Below are positions 19,438-29,295 of a stretch of 63,151 nucleotides of DNA, piece after piece (within the stretch, counting starts at the first letter, position 1; each line of letters begins with the position of its first letter). Origin of the DNA: Stieleria tagensis. Its GTDB lineage: Bacteria; Planctomycetota; Planctomycetia; Pirellulales; Pirellulaceae. The stretch lies in contig NZ_JAMYFE010000105.1 in NCBI RefSeq assembly GCF_024129865.1, positions 1-63,151 on the forward strand, given 5' to 3'. Below the pieces are notes generated by a model. The model had not been told where the DNA came from, searched no databases, and saw nothing but the letters and a program-made list of their open reading frames with translations. The position numbers and the translations under genes are program-made.

Positions 19438-21206
19438 GGTGTTGGATTGCTCGATGGGTCACTGGGTTTCGATTGACCGCCGGCAAATGGATCGTCGTCT
19501 GGTGCTGCGTTCTCGCCAGAGTCCGGTGCTGCGTCAGAACCATTGTCAGTGTCTTGGGGAGCTTCCATCCGCACCAACAAATAGTGTTCGGTCTTGGTGG
19601 TCCCAAAATGGACCAACAGCGGCACCTGGTCTTTGGTCAGATTGTAGATGCCCGTTTCAAACACCGTGTCGGATTTGTCGCCAACCGTGAACGCACAGCG
19701 TTGCGTCTTTTTATCGACCTTGCCTTGAATCAGGTAGGATTTTTTTGTTGCCAAATCGTACATCGAACCGCTAAGGATTCCCTGGCGATCGACGGCCAAC
19801 TGCAGAATGCGAGTCGATTGTGGAGCATCCTTACTGGTGGACAGGGAAAACGTGCCCAACGGTAGGAACTGATCTTGATCGCTGCCGCTATCGTCAGAGC
19901 TCGCTGCGTCCGGGCTGTCGCTGGGCTGTGGGTCGACCGTTGCCAAATCAGCCGCGGACTGGGCGTATTCGGTTTGCGTACCGACGTCTTGACCGTTCAC
20001 GTAGACCGAATTGTCTTGGTAGACAACGTTGCCCCCGTCGCCGTAGTCGTAGTAAATCGGTTGTGTCCAGTACGGGAACCAAGCGGTCATCCGCCCCCAG
20101 GCGACACCGGCCCACCAGTACCGCCAATCATGGCGTCGCCAGTCATTTTGGTAGTACCAGTTCGCCAAATTTGGATGGTCGCGACTCCACCAATCGCTGC
20201 CCGGCCGACGCCAGTTAAAATGGTTTTCGATATCATTTCGCATGTCCGGATGATACCGACTCCACCAATCACTCCCTGGACGCACGTTGCCGTTTAAGTT
20301 CGGATGATCCTTACTCCAGAAGTCGCTGCCGGGACGCGTCCCACCGCTGGTGCGGTCCTGAATCCGCTGGTCCAAGTTCGGATGGTCCTTGCTCCAAAAA
20401 TCGTTGCCGGGCCGAGTCCCGCCGCCGCTGCGATCTTGAATCCGCTGGTCGATGTTTGGATGATCCTTGCTCCAGACATCACCGCCCACGGATCCGGACC
20501 GTGTGGCTTGATTGGCCCACTGCTTCAACTGGTCACTGCGTTCGGGATGATCATTTAACCAGCCAGCCAATTTGTCGGCACCACCGCTGCCGGGTTTGAT
20601 CAACTGACTTAATTTATCTTGGACTTTGCCGCCGGCCTCTGAATTCGGCTTCGACCAAGCAGGCCGATTGCCTCCGTTGCCTGTCCCACCGGCAAGTCTG
20701 CCGGCGCCGTTGTCGCCGCGGATGCCAAGGAATTGTTGCAGCGTCCCAGCGGTTGGATGACCACCGCTAGGAAGATGCGCACTGATCGACGGAGTACCGG
20801 CATGGTTGGCCGAAAAATTGCCGATGCCTGATCCGATGCCTGCCCCTGATCCACCGGCTGGGCGTGAGGGCAATGACGAGGGGCGCAGCGTGTTAAAGTT
20901 CCCACCGGGGCGACTGGGGAAATTCGAGGACGGAACATGCATTCCACCGCCCGAGAAGCCGCCACCGGGAAACCCGCCGCCAGAGAACCCTCCACCGGAA
21001 AATCCCCCACCGCCATGGAAACCACCTCCGCCATGGAAACCACCTCCGCCGGAGAATCCGCCGCCGCCATGGAAGCCGCCACCTCCCCCATGAAAACCAC
21101 CGCCACCGTGGAAACCGATCGCAGAGGCCAGGGTCGGCAACCAACACGAGAGGACAAAAACAGCACAGCAGCGACGAAATTTGGGGGACAGAATTTTGAA
21201 GGACAT
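19434..21206 (-). CDS. Exported glycine-rich protein with WSKDHPN repeats
   Basis: 590 residues from the ATG at 21206, which follows AGG at suitable distance and gives a signal peptide ending around LASAIG. A stretch of repeated GGGGFHGG/GGGFSGG units follows, then a low-complexity region, then five tandem units built on WS(K/R)DHPN with TRPGSDF linkers, of which the first two are nearly identical (encoded about 20110-20490). A tyrosine/tryptophan-rich region and a C-terminal beta-rich domain follow. I know no named family; a surface or cell-envelope role is inferred. Its stop overlaps the pntA start, so the two are translationally coupled. Confidence 0.8.
   Translation of the reverse strand: MSFKILSPKFRRCCAVFVLSCWLPTLASAIGFHGGGGFHGGGGGFHGGGGFSGGGGFHGGGGFHGGGGFSGGGFSGGGFPGGGFSGGGMHVPSSNFPSRPGGNFNTLRPSSLPSRPAGGSGAGIGSGIGNFSANHAGTPSISAHLPSGGHPTAGTLQQFLGIRGDNGAGRLAGGTGNGGNRPAWSKPNSEAGGKVQDKLSQLIKPGSGGADKLAGWLNDHPERSDQLKQWANQATRSGSVGGDVWSKDHPNIDQRIQDRSGGGTRPGNDFWSKDHPNLDQRIQDRTSGGTRPGSDFWSKDHPNLNGNVRPGSDWWSRYHPDMRNDIENHFNWRRPGSDWWSRDHPNLANWYYQNDWRRHDWRYWWAGVAWGRMTAWFPYWTQPIYYDYGDGGNVVYQDNSVYVNGQDVGTQTEYAQSAADLATVDPQPSDSPDAASSDDSGSDQDQFLPLGTFSLSTSKDAPQSTRILQLAVDRQGILSGSMYDLATKKSYLIQGKVDKKTQRCAFTVGDKSDTVFETGIYNLTKDQVPLLVHFGTTKTEHYLLVRMEAPQDTDNGSDAAPDSGENAAPDDDPFAGGQSKPSDPSSNPTP
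20110..20490 (-). repeat. Coding repeat: WSKDHPN units
   Basis: About 75 bases per unit in the best-preserved copies. The units encode SKDHPNIDQRIQDRSGGG, SKDHPNLDQRIQDRTSGG, SKDHPNLNGNVRPGSD, SRYHPDMRNDIEN and SRDHPNLANWYYQND. Similarity falls from the first two units to the last, suggesting recent duplication at the N-terminal side of the array. Confidence 0.75.
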
Positions 21207-21253
21207 AGCAGGATACCTGTCGAATAATTTTGGAATTGAAACTGCAGGCAACG

Positions 21254-22198
21254 TCAATCGGCCTGGCGCAACAATTGCTCGGGACCGCTACTGGGAAGGG
21301 CTTGGCCGTCAACTTGCACGTTGACCGTGCGGAATGACAATTCGTGGCTCGATCGCTGTTCGACCACTTGGGTGAACGAACCGCGGCGACCGTCGGGGCG
21401 TTTGATCACCAAATGGCATTGCCAAGTCTGCTCGGCGGTTTGTTGCCAGACACCTTCGCCAAAGGTCCCATCGGATTCAAACACCCAACTGCGATAGACA
21501 CCTTGTTCACCGTCCCAGCCGATCAACTGCATGCCCGACTGCAATTGCCCGGTCGCGGCCAGTGATTGCCAGTGGCGAATCAAGAAACTACCCCCTCGGT
21601 CCCACTCGACTCGGTTGGTGACTTGGACCGTGTCGTTGGAATCGGTCCAGGTTCCAACGAACCAGTCGAATGCCTGAAGCGCGGACTGGGGCAGCTGCTG
21701 CTGGACCGGCACATCGGATTCCCGAACCTGATCAAATAGCCAACCATCACCATCACGCACCAAGATGGCGGCAAATTTTGAATACGACACCGATTGATCT
21801 GAATGTCGAATCTCGGTCGAGCATTTCGCATCGATCACATTGTTGGTGATGGCACGAATCGAATTCAACGTGACCTGTAGAACCGCTTTGCTGTCTTGTT
21901 TGAACAACGCTGTGTAGGCATCGGAAATCGCCTGTTTACCCTGCAGCGTTTCCCCAGCGGTGATTTGTTGGTGGATCGCAGTGGGTTTCCAAAACGACAG
22001 CATCGCATTGACGTCGTGATTATTGAACGCCTGCACAAATCCATCCAACGTCCGCTGCACCGACGACTGGGTCGCATCGGATTCAGGGGTTGTTGCGGGT
22101 GCTTGGGCTGACACCGTGACAGCGGAAAACAACATCAATCCGGTCAAGCATCCCCAAGACAGACAGCGAGTCCAGGCGAAGCGATGAACAAAGCACAC
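21254..22198 (-). CDS. Exported SnoaL/NTF2-like protein
   Basis: 314 residues. The GTG start at 22198 has a strong GGAGAG ribosome site seven bases upstream and gives a signal peptide ending near VSAQA. Residues about 45-165 read as an NTF2-like cone fold of the SnoaL/SgcJ kind (TLDGFVQAFNNHDVNAMLSF then W-P-T-A). A second beta-rich domain (WFVGTWTDS, then repeated W-x-V patterns) fills the rest. No catalytic residue is certain. It lies 47 bases upstream of the glycine-rich gene on the same strand and may share its transcript. Confidence 0.72.
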   Translation of the reverse strand: MCFVHRFAWTRCLSWGCLTGLMLFSAVTVSAQAPATTPESDATQSSVQRTLDGFVQAFNNHDVNAMLSFWKPTAIHQQITAGETLQGKQAISDAYTALFKQDSKAVLQVTLNSIRAITNNVIDAKCSTEIRHSDQSVSYSKFAAILVRDGDGWLFDQVRESDVPVQQQLPQSALQAFDWFVGTWTDSNDTVQVTNRVEWDRGGSFLIRHWQSLAATGQLQSGMQLIGWDGEQGVYRSWVFESDGTFGEGVWQQTAEQTWQCHLVIKRPDGRRGSFTQVVEQRSSHELSFRTVNVQVDGQALPSSGPEQLLRQAD

Positions 22199-22320
22199 GA
22201 TAAAACTCTCCGATGAAACGTCGTTTGATTGTTGGATGCGATACGATTGGCCAAAGCGAAGGTGATTTCATCGGGTCCGGCGGTGTCACCCACGATCCTG
22301 TTGGCCGCTAGGCGGATGAA

Positions 22321-24711
22321 CTATTCAGTCGAGAGGGAAACATTGAAGCGGTTGATTTTGCCGTTGAATGCAAACGGGCGCTGATCGTAGTAGCCGAGTG
22401 AAACGGTCGACCCGAGATCGACGCCGACATCGAATGTTTCGCTGGCTGAAAACGCAGTGGCAACCGTTCGATTTAGTGTGGCGGTGCCGACCCGTTGGTC
22501 ATCGACAAACACCGTGGCCGTGCCTTCTTTTCCAGGTCCGACAATTTCGGTCACCACCTTGATCGTGTGCTTGCCCGCAGCCAAGGGTTGTTCGCTGCGA
22601 GCGGTGTATTGTTCGATGATGAACATATTGTACAGGTAATTCAGGTGCCCCTCGTTTAGATACAGCGTGATGCCGCCACCGGCCCCGCCCAATGCATACA
22701 ACACGCCGTTGGCTTTGGCGGGCACGTCGATGTCGATCGTCACCACATTGCTCTGCCGCCCAATTCCGGGCGCCGTGAACTCGGGCATGCGGCGGGTGTT
22801 GGAATTGAAATCCCAGCTGCGGTAAGACGTCTGAATGCGGTCTTCGGGGTGCAAACGTAACCACAGTCCGGCACCGATCGGAAAGTCCTGGTTGTCATCG
22901 GCCAGTGCTAGGAAATCCTGTTTGAGTTCGGCAAGTTTGTCAGGGTAGTCGTCCGCCAAGTTTTTCGCTTCCGAAAAGTCTTGGTCGACGTGGTACAGTT
23001 CCCACTCGTCGGTCGCCGAATCCCATCGGGCGACCCGCGGCACCGAAGCCGGAGTGTTCCAGGGAATGAAAGGCCCAAAGGCACAGGCGATCCAGCCGTC
23101 TTTATAAATCGCGCGACTGCCGTTGTTGTCAAAGAACTGGACATCTTTTTTCGTTCCGGCATCACCGTCTGTGAACGTGTACGCCAAACTGGTGCCATCG
23201 ATCTGGATTTGTTGCTGTCCGTTGACCACTTGGGGCGGTGTGATTCCCAGAATCTCGTAAAGCGTCGGCGCGATGTCGATGACATGATGGAACTGGTTGC
23301 GAATCGTTTTGTCTGGCTTGATCGTTTTCGGCCAAGAAACAACCATTGGATTTCGCGTCCCGCCAAAATGTGAGGCGACCAACTTGGTGGCCTTGAAGGG
23401 GGTGCTACCTGCCCAGGCCCAACCGGCGTGATACATGTTGTCGGTCTTGGGGGTTCCCAATGCCTCGAGGCCGCCGATTTTATCGAGTGCCGAAAGCTGT
23501 TGTTCGACCGTGTTGGGGATATTGTTCTGTGCCAGCAATTCGCTGATCGAACCCTGTTGGCCTTCGGCGCTCGAACCGTTGTCACCCCAGATGTAAAAGA
23601 TCAACGTGTTCTCACGCAGTCCCCGCTGTTCCAAACCGCTAACCAAACGTCCAACTTGAGTGTCGGTGTGCTCGGTGAAGCCGGCAAAGATCTCCATCCC
23701 GCGACGTTGGAAGGCTCGCTGGTCCTCGGGGACGTCTTCCCAGGCCGCAAGCGTTTCGTCACGCGGCGTCAATTCGGTGCCCGGCGGGATGATGCCCATG
23801 TCCAGTTGCCGTTTGTGAACGCGCGTGCGATAGGCGTCCCAGCCGTCATCGAATTTGCCTTTGTACTTGTCGGCCCACTCGGGAAAGATGTGGTGGGGTC
23901 CATGCACGGCGCCAGGCGCCCAGTACATCAAGAATGGCTTGTCGGGAGCGAATGCCTGGCGATCATCCAACCAATTGAGCGCTTGGTCAACCAGGTCTTC
24001 GGTCAAATGGTAGTTCTCGTCCTGCGGGGGTTCGACCGTGTCGTAATTCTGCACCAATCGTGGCTCCCACTGCGACGTCTCGCCAGCCAAGAAGCCATAG
24101 AAGTATTCGAATCCATACCCGTTCGGCCAGCGATCTTTGGGGCCGATGGCGGTGGTTTCGGTGGCCGGCGTGTTGTGCCATTTGCCAAACGCCGACGTGT
24201 GATAGCCATACTGTTTGAGCACTTCGGCAAAGGTCGCTGCAGATTTTGGAATCACTCCAGTGTAGCCGTCAAACGCCACCGCCCGCTCGGCAATCGTGCC
24301 CGAACTGACTCGCGTGTGGTTGCGCCCGGTCAGCAGCGAGGCACGCGTCGGCGAACAAATCGCGGTCGTGTGAAAACAGTTGTAACGAAGGCCTTCATTG
24401 GCCAACTTGGTCAGCGTCGGCGTGTGAACTTCGCCGCCAAAGGTCTCGGCGACCCCAAACCCCACGTCGTCAATCAACACCACCAAAACGTTTGGCGCAT
24501 CAGCAGGCAATCGCGACTGAGGCTCCGGCCACTTCATCTTTGAATCTTGCAGTCGCGGCTCGGTGATGCTTTCCATTTCCTGCTGCGGAAAGGGAAGCAC
24601 CGATCCGTCATTGGCAGCCTGTTGAGCAATCGAGATCGCCGGCATCACTGCCAACAGGAAACACGCGCCAAGCTGTCGTTTTGTGCATCGCAGCGGAAAG
24701 AACCAGAACAT
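22321..24711 (-). CDS. Exported arylsulfatase-type sulfatase
   Basis: 796 residues with a signal peptide (about 1-29). The alkaline-phosphatase-fold sulfatase core begins at PNVLVVLIDDVG (metal ligands Asp81-Asp82) and carries C-S-P-T-R at 119-123, where Cys119 would be converted to formylglycine. A C-terminal addition of about 150 residues is beta-rich. It removes sulfate from an organic ester, most plausibly a sulfated polysaccharide given the neighbouring glycosidases; the substrate is not readable from sequence. Maturation needs a formylglycine-generating enzyme that is not in this window. Confidence 0.92.
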   Translation of the reverse strand: MFWFFPLRCTKRQLGACFLLAVMPAISIAQQAANDGSVLPFPQQEMESITEPRLQDSKMKWPEPQSRLPADAPNVLVVLIDDVGFGVAETFGGEVHTPTLTKLANEGLRYNCFHTTAICSPTRASLLTGRNHTRVSSGTIAERAVAFDGYTGVIPKSAATFAEVLKQYGYHTSAFGKWHNTPATETTAIGPKDRWPNGYGFEYFYGFLAGETSQWEPRLVQNYDTVEPPQDENYHLTEDLVDQALNWLDDRQAFAPDKPFLMYWAPGAVHGPHHIFPEWADKYKGKFDDGWDAYRTRVHKRQLDMGIIPPGTELTPRDETLAAWEDVPEDQRAFQRRGMEIFAGFTEHTDTQVGRLVSGLEQRGLRENTLIFYIWGDNGSSAEGQQGSISELLAQNNIPNTVEQQLSALDKIGGLEALGTPKTDNMYHAGWAWAGSTPFKATKLVASHFGGTRNPMVVSWPKTIKPDKTIRNQFHHVIDIAPTLYEILGITPPQVVNGQQQIQIDGTSLAYTFTDGDAGTKKDVQFFDNNGSRAIYKDGWIACAFGPFIPWNTPASVPRVARWDSATDEWELYHVDQDFSEAKNLADDYPDKLAELKQDFLALADDNQDFPIGAGLWLRLHPEDRIQTSYRSWDFNSNTRRMPEFTAPGIGRQSNVVTIDIDVPAKANGVLYALGGAGGGITLYLNEGHLNYLYNMFIIEQYTARSEQPLAAGKHTIKVVTEIVGPGKEGTATVFVDDQRVGTATLNRTVATAFSASETFDVGVDLGSTVSLGYYDQRPFAFNGKINRFNVSLSTE

Positions 24712-24990
24712 GGCGAAATCTCAAGACGGAGTGAAGGAGAGCGGACAAGAGAATCGTAGCTTGCCTGGGTTGACTTATCAAAGACTGTAACAAGGTAACG
24801 TATCCCCGGCTTGGGCAACCGGCCTCATACGAGGCCAGCGATAGCTGGTGGGACCACCGAGGGACATGCAACCGCGTTGAATTCATTGTAGACTGCATGT
24901 CTATGAAAACGAGAGACCAGGCCCGTTGCCGCTCTGCATCGCGCGGAGCGCACGCTGCCCCACTTAATATCAAATGCTGGAGAAACATTG

Positions 24991-25866
24991 ATGCGACCCC
25001 CGGTGTGTTCATTCGTCTTAGCCGCTTCCATCGCGTTGCTCTGGATTCCCGCTTCGTCCCTCTGTGCCCAGGATGGCAGCGAAGATCAATTGGGCAAACC
25101 GCAGCTGGAAAAATGGTCGCAGTATTACTTGCAGCGGGCGGAAGATTATTCACTGCAGCGCGCCGATGATGGAAAGCCACTGGTATTGAATCCGAAACCG
25201 TTGATGCGATGGACCAATCTGGTCGTCAGTTCCGACATCACGCACGGTGAGTGTTTTGTTTGGACCGTTGACGGTCGGCCGGAAGCCTTTGCATCGTTGT
25301 TCTCCTACAACTTTAACGGACAGCGGAGGGTCGCCCACGCATGGAACACGTTCTCGGGGCATCCGTTGATTGCGTCCTTTGCTGGTCGCTCGTTTTGGAC
25401 GCCGGAGGCAGTGGCCGGCGATCAAAGATCCGATATCGCCAAATCCGGCGCCCCGGCGGAGACACGTGCCAAGCGGTTGATCCAAATGCGGCGTTTGGCG
25501 CGTCAGTTCACCGCGCGCAGCGGTGGAACCAACGGCGACAAAGAACTTGAGTTGCGACTGTTGGCAACACCGCTGTTTCGTTACCAAGGTGAGTCTGATG
25601 AATCAATCGACGGCGCGCTGTTTACCTTCGTCACTGGAACCGATCCAGAGCTATTGCTACTGATCGAAGCGCGCCAGGTCGACGCTACGTCCCAGTGGCA
25701 ATTCACTGCGCTGCGGCACTCCCATTTGACACTGCGGTTGTGGCATGACGGGGAACTGGTCTGGGAAAGCCTGCGTGACAACTATCGCAACAGCGGTGTC
25801 CCCAGTGGCCAGCAACCGTATTGTTCCCAGCATGGTGTCGATCTACAGCCACTGCTGCTACCGTAA
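24991..25866 (+). CDS. Exported protein of unknown function
   Basis: 291 residues. The ATG at 24991 follows GGAG at eight to nine bases and is preferred over an adjacent in-frame TTG (24988). A clear signal peptide ends at about SLCAQDG. The mature part is a mixed alpha/beta domain with tryptophans (RWTNLVVSSD, RSFWTPEAV) and no motif I can assign. It is divergent from the sulfatase gene across about 280 bases. It seems monocistronic, with the hairpin at 25876-25906 just beyond its stop. Confidence 0.7.
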   Translation: MRPPVCSFVLAASIALLWIPASSLCAQDGSEDQLGKPQLEKWSQYYLQRAEDYSLQRADDGKPLVLNPKPLMRWTNLVVSSDITHGECFVWTVDGRPEAFASLFSYNFNGQRRVAHAWNTFSGHPLIASFAGRSFWTPEAVAGDQRSDIAKSGAPAETRAKRLIQMRRLARQFTARSGGTNGDKELELRLLATPLFRYQGESDESIDGALFTFVTGTDPELLLLIEARQVDATSQWQFTALRHSHLTLRLWHDGELVWESLRDNYRNSGVPSGQQPYCSQHGVDLQPLLLP

Positions 25867-25870
25867 AATG

Positions 25871-25906
25871 AAAAAGGACCTTCCGCGCAAATGGCGCGAA
25901 AGGCCC
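25871..25906 (-). terminator. Hairpin with T-run, minus strand
   Basis: GGACCTTCCGCGC (25876-25888) pairs with GCGCGAAAGGCCC (25894-25906) in 11 of 13 positions around a five-base loop. On the minus strand the stem is followed by TTTTTCATTTT. It would stop transcripts coming from glpD, and the stem may also end the plus-strand gene just before it. Confidence 0.65.
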
Positions 25907-25909
25907 GAT

Positions 25910-25961
25910 GAATTTCTAACCGCAACGGAAGTTGGATGCACCCTGTGTGCGATTAGAAATT
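25910..25961. repeat. Inverted repeat downstream of glpD
   Basis: GAATTTCTAA (25910-25919) and TTAGAAATTC (25952-25961) are perfectly complementary, with CGCA/TGCG pairing just inside. No T-run follows. The rest of 25967-26213 has no gene; it holds a GC-rich motif with 'AGCGTGAGCGAGGG' that looks like planctomycete intergenic repeat sequence. Confidence 0.5.
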
Positions 25962-26213
25962 CACCCCCAAGCGAAACTTTTGAAGCCCGCGCTGTTGCGA
26001 GGGGCATTGGTTTTTAGTAACTCGAAGCGTGAGCGAGGGATCCCGTTCACACCCTAAATCCTTCGCTGACGCGTATCCGCCATGCGGTGGGGACGTAGAC
26101 TATGGTTCGGCAGCGGGGGAGAGATCTGTTCGCAAGTTTACCTATCGACCGTAAAAGTGCGTCAATCGTTAGAGAGAGCCAAAATTCCGCAACCAGAAAC
26201 CCTCTAAAAAGAT

Positions 26214-27794
26214 TCAAGTTTGTGGCGGCAAATAATGCGCGGCGGTTTCGGCCAGCGCTGCCAGTTGATCGTCGCACCACTGGGAATCGGTTCCCAGTTC
26301 GGCCGCCATCAGCGCCGCGACTTTGGGGGCTGCTTCCAACGATGCCCTGGCATTTAAAAACAACGACCGAGTCCGTCTGGCCAACACATCTTCCACCGTC
26401 CGCGCCATTTCATTGCGAACGGCCCACACCACGTCCGATCCATGCACATCAAGTTGCTCGTGAATCGGAGCGGCCAACTGCGACGATTGCTGTTCCAGTT
26501 GTGCGATTTCAGATTGATCGGAACCGTAGTAGGACCTTGGCGTCGGTTGCTCTGGCGGTTCGGACCAACCATAAATTCGCAGCCCCTTTGTGCCACAGGG
26601 TTTCGCGGTCAGGCCAGCCGTTTGAATCACATTGTCCACACAATCTTCTGCCATCTTGCGAACGGTGGTCCATTTGCCACCGGTGATCGTGATCAATTTG
26701 GAATCGGAAATGCGGATGACATGGTCACGAGAAAGCGACGCGGTCCGCGCGGATCGGTCACCTTTGACCAAGGGTCGAATTCCGGTGAACACGCTTAACA
26801 CATCGCTACGTTTTGGCGGGCGAGTCAGGTAATCGCCGGCGGTGTCCAACAGAAACTGAATTTCATCTTCCTGGGCCGACGGTTCAAAACTGGCGTGGGG
26901 GATGGCTGTGTCGGTGGTACCGACGACCGCATGATCGCGCCAGGGGATGATAAAGATGACTCGCCCATCGGACGTCTTGGGGACAATCATGGCCGTCTGT
27001 CCTGGAAAGAACTCTTTGGGAAACACCAAGTGAATCCCTTGGCTGGCGGCCACCATCGGTTCACAGTTCACATCGTCGAACTTGCGGACGTCGTCACAAA
27101 ACGGACCTGCCGCGTTGACGACCGATTTCCCCCTGATTTGAAACACCTGGCCCGATTCATCATCGATCGCCGAGACGCCATCAACATCACCGGCATCATT
27201 TTTTGAAAGCCCCGTGACAGCCATGTAGTTCAGCAAACAGGCGCCTTGTTGGTGTGCCGTTTGCGCCATATTGATCAACAATCGCGTGTCGTCGAATTGT
27301 CCGTCATGATACAGAACCGCCCCACGCAGCCCCTCGCATTGCATTGCCGGCGCCAACGATCGAATCGTCGCGCTGCTGATCAAACGTGACCGACCAAAAT
27401 TGTTTCCTGCGGCCAACAGGTCATAGCACTTCAACCCGATCCCATAGAACAACCATTGCCAAAGGTTTTCACAGGGAATGAGAAACGAGGTGTCGTGCAC
27501 CAGGTGCGGCGCGTTGTTCTTCAACAGCGTGCGCTCACGCAACGCATCACGCACCAACGTGATGTTGCCTTGTTTCAGATACCGCACGCCACCATGAACC
27601 AGTTTGGTGCTGCGACTGGATGTGCCTTTGCCGAAATCGAAACGTTCCAACAGCAGCACTTGCAATCCACGGTTGGCCGCGTCCATTGCCGTGCCGACGC
27701 CGGTCGCGCCGCCGCCGATGACGATTAAATCCCAGGGCTGCGTTCGCTCGCGCAGTCGCTGTAGCGAATCATCGCGATTGAGTCTTGTCTGCAT
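26214..27794 (-). CDS. glpD: Aerobic glycerol-3-phosphate dehydrogenase
   Basis: 526 residues from the ATG at 27794, seven bases after the glpK stop; a longer upstream open stretch would overlap glpK and lies outside the family. FAD-binding GGGATGVGTA is at residues 27-36, followed by SSRSTKLVHGGVRYL, a hallmark of the GlpA/GlpD family. It oxidises sn-glycerol 3-phosphate to dihydroxyacetone phosphate and passes electrons to quinone at the membrane. With glpK it forms a complete route from glycerol to glycolysis. Confidence 0.95.
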   Translation of the reverse strand: MQTRLNRDDSLQRLRERTQPWDLIVIGGGATGVGTAMDAANRGLQVLLLERFDFGKGTSSRSTKLVHGGVRYLKQGNITLVRDALRERTLLKNNAPHLVHDTSFLIPCENLWQWLFYGIGLKCYDLLAAGNNFGRSRLISSATIRSLAPAMQCEGLRGAVLYHDGQFDDTRLLINMAQTAHQQGACLLNYMAVTGLSKNDAGDVDGVSAIDDESGQVFQIRGKSVVNAAGPFCDDVRKFDDVNCEPMVAASQGIHLVFPKEFFPGQTAMIVPKTSDGRVIFIIPWRDHAVVGTTDTAIPHASFEPSAQEDEIQFLLDTAGDYLTRPPKRSDVLSVFTGIRPLVKGDRSARTASLSRDHVIRISDSKLITITGGKWTTVRKMAEDCVDNVIQTAGLTAKPCGTKGLRIYGWSEPPEQPTPRSYYGSDQSEIAQLEQQSSQLAAPIHEQLDVHGSDVVWAVRNEMARTVEDVLARRTRSLFLNARASLEAAPKVAALMAAELGTDSQWCDDQLAALAETAAHYLPPQT

Positions 27795-27801
27795 GCTGAA
27801 C

Positions 27802-29295
27802 CTACTGCGGTTGTTCCCAAGATTTCGAACGCTCAAGCGCCTCTTTCCAGCGTCCGCGTCGCTCCTGGACTTCATCGTCCGGCATCGACGGTTCAAACAC
27901 ACGTTCGGTTTCCCAGATCCCCTCGATCTCATTGACGTCTTGCCAAAAACCGACGGCCAACCCGGCCAAGTAGGCTGCGCCCATCGCGGTCGTCTCGATG
28001 ACTTTGGGACGCACGACTGGAATTTTCATGATGTCGGCTTGGAATTGCATCAACAAATCGTTAGCCGACGCGCCGCCATCGACACGCAGTTCTTGGATCG
28101 GAATTCCCGCGTCCTGTTTCATCGCGTCGAACACGTCGGCAACTTGAAATGCGATGCCCTCCAAGGTGGCCCGAGCGATGTGGCCTCGATTGGTACCGCG
28201 TGTCAAACCGACGATCGTGCCGCGTGCGTAGGAATCCCAATGCGGTGCGCCCAATCCCGCCAATGCGGGAACCACGTAGACGCCATCGCTATCAGGCACG
28301 CTACGGGCGAGGGCTTCGATTTCGGACGATGATTCGATGATCCCCAATCCGTCGCGCAGCCACTGGACGACCGCACCGGCGATAAACACGCTGCCCTCCA
28401 GGGCGTATTCACGGCCGACTCCGACGTTGGCTGCGACGGTGGTCAACAACTTGCTCTTGGAAACAAGTGGTTGCGTGCCGACATTCATCAACATGAAGCA
28501 ACCTGTTCCATAGGTGTTTTTTGCCATCCCATTGCGGGTGCAATTTTGGCCGAACAGAGCTGATTGTTGATCGCCCGCTGCGCCGGCAATTTTGATCGGT
28601 TGGCCAAACAGTTCAGATTCGGTTTCCCCATAAACCTCGCACGAGGAAACGACTGTCGGCAAAACCGATTCAGGGATCTCGAACAGATCCAGTAGTTCGC
28701 GATCCCACTGGCACGACTCGATACTCAACAGCATCGTGCGTGACGCGTTCGTAACGTCGGTGACATGCTTGCGACCGCCGGTCAAGTTCCAGATCAGCCA
28801 ACTTTCGATCGTCCCGAATGCCAATTCACCACGTTCGGCGCGAGCGCGTGCGCCCGACACGTTTTCAAGCAACCATCGCAATTTGCTGGCACAAAAATAG
28901 GAATCGATCACCAATCCGGTTTTTTGTTGCACCATCTCGGTGTGTCCGCTGCGATGCAACGAATCACAATAGTCCGCTGTGCGTCGATCCTGCCAGACGA
29001 TCGCCGGCGCAATCGGCTGGCCGGTGGAACGATCCCACAGCAAGGTCGTTTCACGCTGGTTGGTGATACCGATCCCGGCGATGTCGGCGGCTGTCAAATG
29101 GCACTCGGCCAAGACTTCGCGGCCGACTTCCAATTGGGACTGCCAAATCTCGTTGGCATCGTGTTCAACCCATCCTGGTCGCGGATAGTGTTGTGTCAAT
29201 TCACGTTGTGCGACGCCACAGATGACACCGGCATGGTCAACAACGATCGCGCGCGAACTGGTCGTGCCTTGATCAAATCCAAGGATATAGGTCAT
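27802..29295 (-). CDS. glpK: Glycerol kinase
   Basis: 497 residues, the normal family length. It opens with the phosphate-binding [10 protein letters not shown] (8-17) of FGGY kinases and contains [10 protein letters not shown], the catalytic-site [13 protein letters not shown] segment and [12 protein letters not shown]. It phosphorylates glycerol with ATP to sn-glycerol 3-phosphate. The ATG at 29295 overlaps the stop of the FG-GAP gene by four bases. No GlpF facilitator is seen nearby, so glycerol presumably enters by diffusion or through a porin encoded elsewhere. Confidence 0.96.
   Translation of the reverse strand: MTYILGFDQGTTSSRAIVVDHAGVICGVAQRELTQHYPRPGWVEHDANEIWQSQLEVGREVLAECHLTAADIAGIGITNQRETTLLWDRSTGQPIAPAIVWQDRRTADYCDSLHRSGHTEMVQQKTGLVIDSYFCASKLRWLLENVSGARARAERGELAFGTIESWLIWNLTGGRKHVTDVTNASRTMLLSIESCQWDRELLDLFEIPESVLPTVVSSCEVYGETESELFGQPIKIAGAAGDQQSALFGQNCTRNGMAKNTYGTGCFMLMNVGTQPLVSKSKLLTTVAANVGVGREYALEGSVFIAGAVVQWLRDGLGIIESSSEIEALARSVPDSDGVYVVPALAGLGAPHWDSYARGTIVGLTRGTNRGHIARATLEGIAFQVADVFDAMKQDAGIPIQELRVDGGASANDLLMQFQADIMKIPVVRPKVIETTAMGAAYLAGLAVGFWQDVNEIEGIWETERVFEPSMPDDEVQERRGRWKEALERSKSWEQPQ

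Noticed and set aside
23428-24543. 371-residue plus-strand open frame
   Set aside because: Antisense to the sulfatase gene, no recognisable domain.
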